A DNA stretch of 17,531 nucleotides from SLQH01 sp964612995 (GTDB taxonomy: Bacteria > Planctomycetota > UBA11346). The stretch is taken from positions 1 to 17,531 of the forward strand of contig CAZTGE010000085.1 of the NCBI GenBank assembly GCA_964612995.1, written 5' to 3'. A model generated the notes under the pieces. It saw only the letters and a list, made by a program, of their open reading frames with translations. It was not told the DNA's origin and made no database searches. Within the stretch, counting starts at the first letter, position 1, and the number at the start of each line of letters is the position of its first letter. Shown in pieces: positions 1-7,421 of the stretch. Position numbers and translations under genes: made by a program.

Positions 1-37
1 GCAGATTCAGGCGAACCACGACAAAGCCAGAGGGGTA

Positions 38-75
38 GGTCCTCACGCAGTGAGGACCGTAGGGGCGAAGCCCCT
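38..75. repeat. Two tandem short stem-loops at the window edge
   Basis: Two perfect hairpins lie side by side. The first pairs 38-46 with 50-58 (9 bp, 3-nt loop). The second pairs 61-66 with 70-75 (6 bp, loop GAA). They sit between the left window edge and the longer hairpin at 88-140. No coding sequence can be supported here. Compact multi-hairpin units like this can be dispersed intergenic repeats, transcription-termination or mRNA-end structures, or the end of a mobile element. I cannot tell which from one copy. Confidence 0.5.
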
Positions 76-87
76 GAGTAGTTACGA

Positions 88-140
88 TCCGACATGCCGC
101 GCCCCCGCGGCACGGGCACGCGGGGGCGCGGCATGTCGGA
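88..140 (-). terminator. Perfect 21-bp hairpin downstream of the large secreted-protein gene
   Basis: Bases 88-108 are exactly complementary to 120-140, giving a 21-bp stem with an 11-nt loop. The structure begins about 14 bases past the stop codon (157-155) of the leftward 1482-aa gene. The stem is extremely GC-rich but no run of U follows it on the minus strand, so it is not a textbook intrinsic terminator. In very GC-rich genomes such U-less hairpins often act as terminators or protect mRNA 3' ends. The position supports that role; termination itself is inferred. Confidence 0.6.
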
Positions 141-154
141 CGCAGGGTCGCGGC

Positions 155-3100
155 TCAGCGTCTCTCGGGTGCGACCAGTATGCCGGTGGACAGCGGCTCG
201 ATCTGGATCGCGAGCGCCGGATCGCCGAGGGTCGCGGTGCAGGGATTGTTCCAGTAGTGAGCCGCGCCGACTCCTTCACGCTCCTTGGCGGCGTGGTGGA
301 TGCCGCAGTCGAAGCGGACACCGATGGCATCATTGCGGCCGAGCAGCTTCCACGGGATCCGGATTTCTGCCGACCAGGGTTCCATCCCCGATGGGACCGC
401 TTCCTCTTCGTTCATCGGCTCGCCGATCATTTCGGACATCAGGTCGGATTCCTCGCTGACGGTCATATCGAGGCTGTCGGCGGAGATGCCCAGTGGGTTT
501 TCGATCACCGCGAGGTCGAGATCCGCATCGTCGAGCGGGCGGATCTCCGCCAGGCGGACCTCGGCATAGGGGCTGTCGATGGCGGTGGCCTCACCGGCGT
601 AGCGATAGAGCAGCGCCTGCCATTCGTCGCCGATCTTGGCGCAGATGATGCGGCGATCGCCGGAGACGGTGTAGGGGTTGCGGTTCGAGCCATCGGGGCG
701 GATCACCAGGTCGAAGAAGAAGCCCGAGCGGTAGGCCTCGCGGATGTCGTCGGCGCTGTTGCCGAGCCGGCCGTGCGCGGTGATCGCCACCACCAGACCC
801 TGTTCGTCCTGGGCCACGTCGAACCAGCTACGGTTGGCTTCCGGGCCGATGCGATGCCAGTCGATGGTCTTGCCCCATTCGTCGACGGCGCCGTCGAATT
901 CGAAGTCGCGCACCCGCTTCTCGAGCGCTTGGACCGTTGCGCCAGGCGGCTTGATCTGTCGTGCGGCCACCCGCGCCTTGAGCAGCTCGCGCAAGGCGGT
1001 GTTGCGTGTCATCGCAGCCTGGTCGACGCGGACGTCCTGCCGCTGGACCGCGATCGCGTCCAGGCCGTCGATGCGGTTGATGCTGTGGAAACCCTTGCCG
1101 GCAGAGGTGTAGTAGTTGCCATCGTGGCCCTTGACGAAGTCGGCGCCCCAGGCTTCCCAGCCGAAACGGCGGTGGGTGGTCTCGACTCCGCGCTCTGCCC
1201 GCAGGTCGCTGCCCCAGCCGCCTTCGGAGCCGTCGAAGATGGTGGCGACGATCATGCCGTAGTCGACGCCCCAGGCGTACCAGTAGCCGTTGTTGGAATG
1301 GACCATCGCGATCTCGCCGACCTGCGAATCGGTCGCGACGCAGCCGGCGAAGCCGAAGGGCTGGTTGAGAACGGTGCCGTCGATCGGGGGGGCGTAGTCG
1401 CTCGGCCCGTTTGCGGGGCTGCCACCGAGGATGGAGCCGTCCGGCAGAACGGTGTAGGGCTGGCCCTCCATGATCCGCTTGCCCGACGGGCTGACCGCGG
1501 TGAAGCCCTTGAACTGGGGCTTGGCGCTGGTCTTGCCGCCGAGGGTGTAGTTGCGGTGGTAGAGCGGAGCGGTGTAGCTGTAGGGGCGCCAGTCGGCGAA
1601 GCGGTAGATCGGGGTGCCGGCAGCAGTGAAGCGGTGGGGTTTGATGCGTGCGGTCTTGGTCCACAGGGCCAGGCCCGGGCCGAAGCTGCCGCCGACCGGC
1701 GCGTGTTCGCCGTGGGTCCAGTCGGCGTCGGCGACGATCTCGACCTCGTCGATCTGGTAGTCACCGTCGTCGTTGGCATCGCACCAGATGAAGATCTTGT
1801 CGCGCCAGTCGATCTTGGCGAAGTGGCGGCGCCACACCTCCTTCTCGAGGATCCTCGACTCGTGGCCGCGGCCCATGATCACGCGCGGCGTCCATTGCCC
1901 GCTGGGTTCGTCGAGCTGAGAGATGACCATGTGCCCGGTCGAGTTGCCGACGATGTAGCGGCGGCCGTCGTGATAGACCGGCGAGTCGATGGCGGTGAAG
2001 GAGAAGGAGCTGTTCTCGGGCGCCGGCGAAGCCGGATCGAGGTAGGTGGTGTTCTTGCCCGCCAGCCGGCTGGTGCCCGCCTCGTAGTCGAGTTCGAAGG
2101 CCATGGAGCGGTAGTAGAAGTGCTTCAAATCGGGGTCGAGCTTGCCGCCGCCGCCATACATCGGCGGGCCGAGGTGCTCAGCCACAAACTCGCCATCGAG
2201 GGTGAAACGCGATACGCGTTTGGGGGCGAAGAAGGATTCCGCGACCCATAGCTCGCCGGTGCTGGCCACGGTCAGGCCGACCGGATTGCGCACCCGATCC
2301 GGCCGCCAGGGGCCGGGGCGGCGCGGGTGGTCGTCCTGCCCGCCGATGGTGCGCAGCACCGTGCCCTTGCGGTCGCAGATGAACACCGCCTCGCGCTCGC
2401 GGTCGCCGACGATCACGTGGTCGTCGGTGACCTCGAGCCCGCGCGGTTGCTTGAAGCCGGGCCTGGCGAGTTCCTCGACCTGTACGTCGCCAGCAGAAAC
2501 GGTGCAGCGGACCAGCGCGCGGTCGTCGGCCAGGGCGTAGACGGTGCCATCGGGGGCGCAGGTGATGCTGTCGAGCCGTTGGGGCACCAGATGGGCGTCA
2601 CGGAAGCTGCCGTCGGCGGCGGCATAGCGCTTGAGCACCGTCTCCGGCGGCACGGGGCGCTCGCCGCTCTTGCGCAGCAGGGCGATGGCGTCGCAGTCGC
2701 TGCGGAAGGGGTTGTCCTGGCCCTCGCCGCCGCGTCCGCCGAGCAGTTGGGTGTACTTGCCGGTCTGGTAGCCCTTGTCGATGCGCAGGCGGAAGGCGGT
2801 GCTGGTGATCCGGCGGTCGAACAGTGCGAACGCGGTGTTGGCCTCCTTGGTGGCGGAGAAGGCGCCCAGCTTTTTGTCTCGGCCGGCGCGGTAGCGGCCG
2901 ACGTATTCCCACTGGCTCTCATCGTGCGGGTCGGGCGTGGAGCCCGGATCGCCGATGTAGGCGTCGATGAAGGCCCTGGGGTTGGTGCAGTTGTGCAGGG
3001 CCATGGCGTCGGCGACCTGCGGTTCGTTCCATCGGGCGACCAGGATCAGTGGCTCCTGATTGCCGATCTGCTCGCTGGTGCGCAGGTCCCAGCCGATCCG

Positions 3101-4603
3101 CCGTCGGTTGTCGGGCCAGCGGTCGGTGAGCTCGGAGACGTGGCTCGCGTGCAGTTCGTCGTGCAGCGGCAGGATGCCGAAGCGCTCCTTGACCAGCCGG
3201 ATGAGCTTGATGCCGCTCTTCCAGTCATCGCCCTTGGCGACGCTCTCGGGCCGGCGGCAGCGCAGCAGCAGGGCCCGGGTGTCGAGCATGCGCTTCTGGG
3301 CCATGATCAGGTTGAAGGGGCGATCGAGGTCGCCCGAGCCCACCGGCTGCCAGTCGTCGGACAGGTCGAGGGTGCCCAGGTCGAGGTCATCGACGGCCAG
3401 CGGGTCGTCGCGGCCACCATCGTCACCGAGTCCGGCCGCGACATCGGTGATGTCGGAACTGGTGCCCGATTCGTTGAGCGGGTTGTGGTCGAGCTCGTTG
3501 TAACGCGCCCCGGGCGCGAGGGCGAAGACCTCGACGCTGCCGATGTTCTTCGCGCCGGCGAGCACGATGCTGCCGAATTCGACCGGGTCGCGGAACACCG
3601 CGACGATCCAGGCCTGGTCGCCCTTGACCACCGGCCGTATCCCGGCCTGGGGATGGCCGCCGCCCTGGAAGGTCAGGCTGAAGCCCTGCATCTTGGAGAT
3701 GTGGAACTCGGTCGGCCGCGAGCCGTCGAGCACCTGCGGGGTGCACTTGGCGTGATGGATACGGGCGCCGGGATAGCGGAAGGGATCGATATCGAGCTGA
3801 TGGTTGCGGCAGGCGAGGTAGACGGTGTCGCTGCTGGCACCCACCGAGTAGATCTTGTCGGTGTCGCGCTTGATCTCATACAGGCTTTCGAGCCTGCGGG
3901 ACAGATTGGCGACGGCGAACTTCTCGACACCCGAACCGCGGCGGTGGAGCGCGTAGAGGTGCGTGCCGTCGCTGTCGAGTTCGTCAGCGCCGCTCCACCC
4001 GGCGAGATTGCCGCCCCAGAGCTTGTGTCCGGCGCCGTCGACCGCGATGAGGTTGTCGCCGTGCTCGGCGAGGCTGCAGCCGAGCCAGACCCGGTCGCCG
4101 ATGGCCACGGCGCTGTTCGGGGCCGAATGGTCGCCGAGCCAACCGCCGCAACGGGTCTGGCCGTCGACGGTGTAGCTGCCGCCCCAGGGCTGCTCCGGGT
4201 TGCCGTGACCGACGGTGAACTGATAGTAGGCCCGCAGGCCCGGTGTGTGGACCAGCCGCAGTTCGAGCTCGGTGCCGGCGGGGACCAGATTGCCGAACAG
4301 GTCGAGGCCGTCCCAGCGCAGATGCAGGGTGCCAGCCTGCAGGCGCAGGGCCTGGCCGAGGATGCGCACCAGCCGCCCCGAAGGGGTATACAGGCCGATC
4401 GATGCCTGACAGTCGGCCGGCACCTCAAGCGGGATGGTCATCCCACCGGTGTTGGCCAGTCGGTCGGCGAACGCGTAATCCGGCAACGAAGCGAGGTCGT
4501 CGTCCTCGGTGCGGAAGTCCTTGCCACTGGTGGGGCCGTCGGCCGCGCTGAGCGCGGCGAGGCCGATCAGGCAGGACAGCAGGACGATACGGGGGGTTAT
4601 CAT
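155..4603 (-). CDS. Large secreted multidomain protein (FlgD-Ig-like, propeller-like, CBM9/DOMON-like)
   Basis: This encodes 1482 aa. I chose the ATG at 4603 because GGAG lies 5 bases upstream and it opens a typical signal peptide (residues 1-20, cleavage near ALSA-AD); the frame stays open further upstream but without such signals. Residues about 55-130 resemble the FlgD Ig-like fold (GRLVRIL, then WDGLDLFGNLVPAG). Stretches around 335-450 and 512-612 look like discoidin-type galactose-binding modules, but only weakly. Residues about 670-810 carry NHL/SMP-30-like propeller strands. An EF-hand-like loop, DANDDGDYQIDE, occupies 942-953. Residues about 1232-1432 resemble a CBM9/DOMON domain, interrupted by an acidic stretch at about 1355-1408. 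It probably acts outside the cytoplasmic membrane and may bind glycans or ligands. No catalytic site is recognisable and the function is unknown. It lies 174 bp downstream of pth and may have its own promoter. Confidence 0.88.
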   Translation of the reverse strand: MITPRIVLLSCLIGLAALSAADGPTSGKDFRTEDDDLASLPDYAFADRLANTGGMTIPLEVPADCQASIGLYTPSGRLVRILGQALRLQAGTLHLRWDGLDLFGNLVPAGTELELRLVHTPGLRAYYQFTVGHGNPEQPWGGSYTVDGQTRCGGWLGDHSAPNSAVAIGDRVWLGCSLAEHGDNLIAVDGAGHKLWGGNLAGWSGADELDSDGTHLYALHRRGSGVEKFAVANLSRRLESLYEIKRDTDKIYSVGASSDTVYLACRNHQLDIDPFRYPGARIHHAKCTPQVLDGSRPTEFHISKMQGFSLTFQGGGHPQAGIRPVVKGDQAWIVAVFRDPVEFGSIVLAGAKNIGSVEVFALAPGARYNELDHNPLNESGTSSDITDVAAGLGDDGGRDDPLAVDDLDLGTLDLSDDWQPVGSGDLDRPFNLIMAQKRMLDTRALLLRCRRPESVAKGDDWKSGIKLIRLVKERFGILPLHDELHASHVSELTDRWPDNRRRIGWDLRTSEQIGNQEPLILVARWNEPQVADAMALHNCTNPRAFIDAYIGDPGSTPDPHDESQWEYVGRYRAGRDKKLGAFSATKEANTAFALFDRRITSTAFRLRIDKGYQTGKYTQLLGGRGGEGQDNPFRSDCDAIALLRKSGERPVPPETVLKRYAAADGSFRDAHLVPQRLDSITCAPDGTVYALADDRALVRCTVSAGDVQVEELARPGFKQPRGLEVTDDHVIVGDREREAVFICDRKGTVLRTIGGQDDHPRRPGPWRPDRVRNPVGLTVASTGELWVAESFFAPKRVSRFTLDGEFVAEHLGPPMYGGGGKLDPDLKHFYYRSMAFELDYEAGTSRLAGKNTTYLDPASPAPENSSFSFTAIDSPVYHDGRRYIVGNSTGHMVISQLDEPSGQWTPRVIMGRGHESRILEKEVWRRHFAKIDWRDKIFIWCDANDDGDYQIDEVEIVADADWTHGEHAPVGGSFGPGLALWTKTARIKPHRFTAAGTPIYRFADWRPYSYTAPLYHRNYTLGGKTSAKPQFKGFTAVSPSGKRIMEGQPYTVLPDGSILGGSPANGPSDYAPPIDGTVLNQPFGFAGCVATDSQVGEIAMVHSNNGYWYAWGVDYGMIVATIFDGSEGGWGSDLRAERGVETTHRRFGWEAWGADFVKGHDGNYYTSAGKGFHSINRIDGLDAIAVQRQDVRVDQAAMTRNTALRELLKARVAARQIKPPGATVQALEKRVRDFEFDGAVDEWGKTIDWHRIGPEANRSWFDVAQDEQGLVVAITAHGRLGNSADDIREAYRSGFFFDLVIRPDGSNRNPYTVSGDRRIICAKIGDEWQALLYRYAGEATAIDSPYAEVRLAEIRPLDDADLDLAVIENPLGISADSLDMTVSEESDLMSEMIGEPMNEEEAVPSGMEPWSAEIRIPWKLLGRNDAIGVRFDCGIHHAAKEREGVGAAHYWNNPCTATLGDPALAIQIEPLSTGILVAPERR

Positions 4604-4741
4604 GGCATCTCCGGATTCAGATTCCGCGGCGTAGGGGCGGCAGAGGACCGGGACCCGGGTGCGACGGGGATCGAGTGACACTGTGTGTCGCGAGGCTCTC
4701 ACGGACAAGTCGCGATCGAGTCATGGTGGACGCGGTGCGTG

Positions 4742-4759
4742 GCACCCTGCCGGGGGTGC
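4742..4759 (-). other. Short hairpin in the gap between pth and the secreted-protein gene
   Basis: The 174-bp gap (4604-4777) contains a 6-bp stem pairing 4742-4747 with 4754-4759, about 19 bases past the pth stop codon. No U tract follows on the minus strand. It could be a weak terminator or attenuator separating pth from the next gene. No convincing promoter hexamers are visible in the rest of the gap. Confidence 0.25.
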
Positions 4760-4777
4760 GCACGGTGCTGTCTGGGT

Positions 4778-5455
4778 TCATCCGTGGCTGGCCCCGGTGC
4801 CGCCGGTGTCGGTGGTGTCGGTGGAGCAGGAACCGGGGCTGCTCGCGCTCGGGTCCGTGCCGGCGTGTTCTCCCCCGCTGGGAGCGTCTGCGCTCCGGGG
4901 TGGCGGGCCGTTGAAACGCATGGCCGGTTCGAGCCCCGCTCCGAGCCAGGCGCTCACGCTCTGGGCCGCACGTGCGAGCATCGCATCGACGACAGGTTGC
5001 TCCTCGGGGGCGAAGCGGCCGAGGACGTGGGCCACGCGGTCGGCGTTCTCGTGCCCGATGCCCAGGCGCAGCCGCGGATAGCCGCGGCCGATACGCGCTT
5101 CGATGTCACGCAACCCGTTGTGACCGCCCGCGCTGCCGCTCGCGCGCAGGCGCAGCGTGCCCAATGGCAGGTTGATGTCGTCGGTGACCACCAGCAGCTG
5201 TTCCGGTGGCAGCTTGTGGAAGGCGAGCGCGGCGAGGACGGGTTCGCCGCTGCGGTTGACATAGGTCTGCGGCTTGAGCAGCAGCACCTTCTCGCCGGCC
5301 AGGCGCAGTTCGGCCAGCTGGCTCTTCCACTTGCGATGGCGGGCGAAGGTAACTCCGTGATCTGCGGCCAGCAGGTCGCAGGTCATGAACCCGCAGTTGT
5401 GCCTGGTCTGGGCGTATTCCGGTCCGGGGTTGCCGATGCCCACCACCAGCTTCAT
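4778..5455 (-). CDS. pth: Peptidyl-tRNA hydrolase
   Basis: This is a 225-aa cytoplasmic enzyme that hydrolyses the ester bond of peptidyl-tRNAs released from stalled ribosomes and so recycles tRNA. The family's key residues are all present: N9 in GIGNPG, H19 in TRHN, N67 in KPQTYVNRSG, D92/D93 in TDDINLPLG and N113 in GGHNGL. They correspond to E. coli N10, H20, N68, D93 and N114. The ATG at 5455 has AGGAG 5 bases upstream and overlaps the stop codon of the FecR-like gene (ATGA), implying translational coupling. The body matches the usual length of about 190 aa. The last ~38 residues are an extra Ser/Gly/Thr/Asp-rich low-complexity tail. Lying behind an ECF sigma/FecR pair is unusual for this housekeeping gene. 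Confidence 0.96.
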   Translation of the reverse strand: MKLVVGIGNPGPEYAQTRHNCGFMTCDLLAADHGVTFARHRKWKSQLAELRLAGEKVLLLKPQTYVNRSGEPVLAALAFHKLPPEQLLVVTDDINLPLGTLRLRASGSAGGHNGLRDIEARIGRGYPRLRLGIGHENADRVAHVLGRFAPEEQPVVDAMLARAAQSVSAWLGAGLEPAMRFNGPPPRSADAPSGGEHAGTDPSASSPGSCSTDTTDTGGTGASHG

Positions 5456-6738
5456 GGCTGCTCCTGCGCGGTCGTGGAAACGCCGGGCCCGCTGATGAAG
5501 GCCAGTCCGGTGAGTGTCGCTGCGCCCTGGACGACGACGCGCAGTGGCGGGTGCTCGCCGAGCAGCCGTGGTTCGAGCCGACGGCCATCGAGCTCCAGCT
5601 GTGGCGCTCCGGGGCCGCGGCGCACCAGACGGTAGGTATGGGCCAGACGCGGCGGACCAGGGAGGGGCAGCCCCACGGGCGGGGGGGCGTCGGGAGTCGC
5701 CCGCAGTTCGACCAGCCCGGCAGTGATGCGCAGCCAGACGCCCTCATCGGTCTGCAGCAGGACCGCGTCCCCCGGCCCGGCCGCGGCGGCGGTGAATCGC
5801 AGCTCCCAGACCGTGGCCGCGCGCCAGGCCGGCGGCAGCGCACCGTCTTGCAGCTCGTCGGCGCCACCGGCGCGGATCCAGGGGAAGACCGTCGCACCAT
5901 CGCTGGCCTGTCCGGGGGCGAGTTCGTGCGTCTGGCCACCGGCGATCAGCTGCGCCGACCCGGCCGCGAGCCCGGCCACGCTGCGCCCGTCGGCCACCGT
6001 GACCGCGAGCCGGCTACCCGGCGCACAGGCGAGGCGGGCGTCGGGCAGGCCGAGCGTGAAAGCCGTGTTGAGAGCGAGCCTGGCGTTTCCGCGCGGCAGG
6101 GACAGCCCGGCGCTCAGGGGGGCGGCGGTGGCCGGGCCATCGATGATCGCCTGGTTGCCGGTGCGCCAGCGCAGGGCGAGGCGGGCGCCGTCGCCGAGGG
6201 CGATCTGGCGCTGGTCGACACTCTGCCCCGCCTGCAGCGCGGCGCCGTCCTCGGCTTCGCAGCGCCCCTGCGCCGTGGCGACCACCACTGCCGGTTCGGC
6301 TGCGGTGAGGCTGCGCCAGAGCATCACCGCAGCCCCCAGCAGCACTGCCATCACCACCAGCAGGTGCAGCGAGCGCCAGGCGCGACGGGGGTGCGGCGGT
6401 GGGGCGTCGACCTGATCCAGGCGCGGGCGTTCGACGCCGAACACGCCGAGGAAGCGTTCGAGGAATCCGCGCTGTGGTGGGGTATCGGCGCCGTGCGTGG
6501 GTGCCGGCTCGCGTTCGCGCAGCGCCAGTTCGACCGCTTCGGGGAAGGGCGCACCGAACGCGGTGCGCAGGTCGAGCGTGGTCGCCAGGGTCTGCCAGAC
6601 CACTAGCGCGGCCTCGCGGCCGGAGTCCTGTCGTGCGCGGAGCAGGTCGTAGAGGCGCTGCAGGTCGGCGTCGTCGAGTTCGCCGAGAGCGAATCCGGTG
6701 GCCAGTTGCTGGAGGTCGTCGGTGTCGTAGCTGCTCAC
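5452..6738 (-). CDS. FecR-like membrane protein with LamG-like C-terminus
   Basis: This encodes 428 aa from a GTG at 6738 that overlaps the sigma-factor stop codon (GTGA). No ATG occurs in this frame before the membrane segment, which supports GTG, although the Shine-Dalgarno is weak. Residues 1-115 are cytoplasmic-like and partly helical. A single membrane segment spans about 123-141. Residues about 150-280 resemble a FecR domain (glycine-rich strands, ALGDGARL-type pattern, closing HELAPGQ). Residues about 285-418 resemble a LamG/concanavalin-like fold (WELRFTA, TYRLVRRG, LELDGRRL). In known systems FecR-type proteins sense envelope signals and control an adjacent ECF sigma factor. That role is inferred here from adjacency. 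The N-terminus has no Cys/His zinc-binding anti-sigma motif, so direct inhibition of the sigma factor is unproven. Confidence 0.85.
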   Translation of the reverse strand: MSSYDTDDLQQLATGFALGELDDADLQRLYDLLRARQDSGREAALVVWQTLATTLDLRTAFGAPFPEAVELALREREPAPTHGADTPPQRGFLERFLGVFGVERPRLDQVDAPPPHPRRAWRSLHLLVVMAVLLGAAVMLWRSLTAAEPAVVVATAQGRCEAEDGAALQAGQSVDQRQIALGDGARLALRWRTGNQAIIDGPATAAPLSAGLSLPRGNARLALNTAFTLGLPDARLACAPGSRLAVTVADGRSVAGLAAGSAQLIAGGQTHELAPGQASDGATVFPWIRAGGADELQDGALPPAWRAATVWELRFTAAAAGPGDAVLLQTDEGVWLRITAGLVELRATPDAPPPVGLPLPGPPRLAHTYRLVRRGPGAPQLELDGRRLEPRLLGEHPPLRVVVQGAATLTGLAFISGPGVSTTAQEQP

Positions 6739-7277
6739 GTGCCCAGGCCCTGATCGCGCAGACGCCCTTCGGCGCAACGCCGTAGCGCGCGCTGCAGGCG
6801 ACTGAGGCGCTGGCGACAGGCCGGCGGCTTGATGCCCAGCTCGTCGGCCGCCTCCTCGGTGCTCAGACCGCGGCCGTGCACCAACGAGAGCAGCTCGCGG
6901 TTGTCGTCGCTGATCTCGGCCACGCAGTGCTGCAGGGCGGCGAGGCGTTCCTGCTTGGTGTCGTCGCCGCCGGTATCGCGATGGCGCAAGAGCTCGCGGT
7001 GGATCAGGTCCTTGAGATGCCGTCGGTCGCGATTCTGCCGTCGGTGGTGCTCCATGACCTGGGACCGGGCGATGGCCAGCAGCCAGGCACGCGGACTGGT
7101 GCCGGGGCGGTATTGGTGCCGCTTGGTCCAGGCGCGGACGAGGGATTCCTGCGCGATCTCGTCGGCCAACTCGATATTGGCGGTGTCGCGGAGGATGGTC
7201 GCGCGCAACAGGTGGTGTGAGGCCTCGACCACACGCGTGAAGGCCGCGCGATCGTCGTGGTCGCGGGCCCGGGTCAT
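6735..7277 (-). CDS. ECF-type RNA polymerase sigma factor
   Basis: This encodes 180 aa from the ATG at 7277. Residues about 10-80 fit sigma region 2 (DTANIELADEIAQESLVRAW, then PGTSPRAWLLAIARS). Residues about 110-168 fit region 4, with a helix-turn-helix (GLSTEEAADELGIKPPACRQ) and the closing LSRLQRALRRCAEGRL. This pattern resembles the 'Rhodopirellula/Verrucomicrobium' ECF family. The product would direct RNA polymerase to a dedicated promoter set. Start choice is uncertain: no good Shine-Dalgarno precedes the ATG, and an in-frame GTG at 7301 would add 8 residues. The much longer open frame upstream runs antisense through moxR and is not coding. It is the first gene of a unit with the FecR-like gene and pth, divergent from moxR. 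Confidence 0.9.
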   Translation of the reverse strand: MTRARDHDDRAAFTRVVEASHHLLRATILRDTANIELADEIAQESLVRAWTKRHQYRPGTSPRAWLLAIARSQVMEHHRRQNRDRRHLKDLIHRELLRHRDTGGDDTKQERLAALQHCVAEISDDNRELLSLVHGRGLSTEEAADELGIKPPACRQRLSRLQRALRRCAEGRLRDQGLGT

Positions 7278-7355
7278 CCAGATGTCGATATCGCCCGGCA
7301 CGGTGGTGGTACGCGTAGCGTTGCGATCTCGTTGCCAGGTGCAAGCTGACGACCA

Positions 7356-7377
7356 GACCCGCCCACGTGGCGGGGTC
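7356..7377. promoter_or_regulatory. Dyad-symmetric site in the divergent sigma factor/moxR intergenic region
   Basis: A 22-bp near-palindrome has outer arms GACCC and GGGTC and a self-complementary core CCACGTGG, with only the two-base steps between them mismatched. It lies mid-way in the 144-bp region separating the divergent sigma-factor and moxR starts, where an operator could act on both promoters. No clear -35/-10 pair is visible on either strand. An ECF-type promoter read by this sigma factor is possible, but I cannot identify one. The regulatory role is inferred. Confidence 0.35.
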
Positions 7378-7421
7378 ACAGCCGATGCACAGGCCCATTG
7401 CCGGGCAGGGGGAAGGGCGCC

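Noticed and set aside
50..2251. A 733-codon open frame on the plus strand
   Set aside because: It lies wholly antisense to the 1482-aa secreted-protein gene, has no family resemblance and shows the Ala/Val/Gly/Asp-biased composition typical of antisense frames in GC-rich DNA.
2327..4678. A 783-codon open frame on the plus strand
   Set aside because: It is antisense to the signal peptide and domains of the secreted protein, with no recognisable domain and no ribosome binding site.
4790..4835. GGTGTC-like tandem repeats as a regulatory or CRISPR-like repeat
   Set aside because: They fall within the coding sequence of the pth low-complexity tail, are irregular and lack unique spacers.
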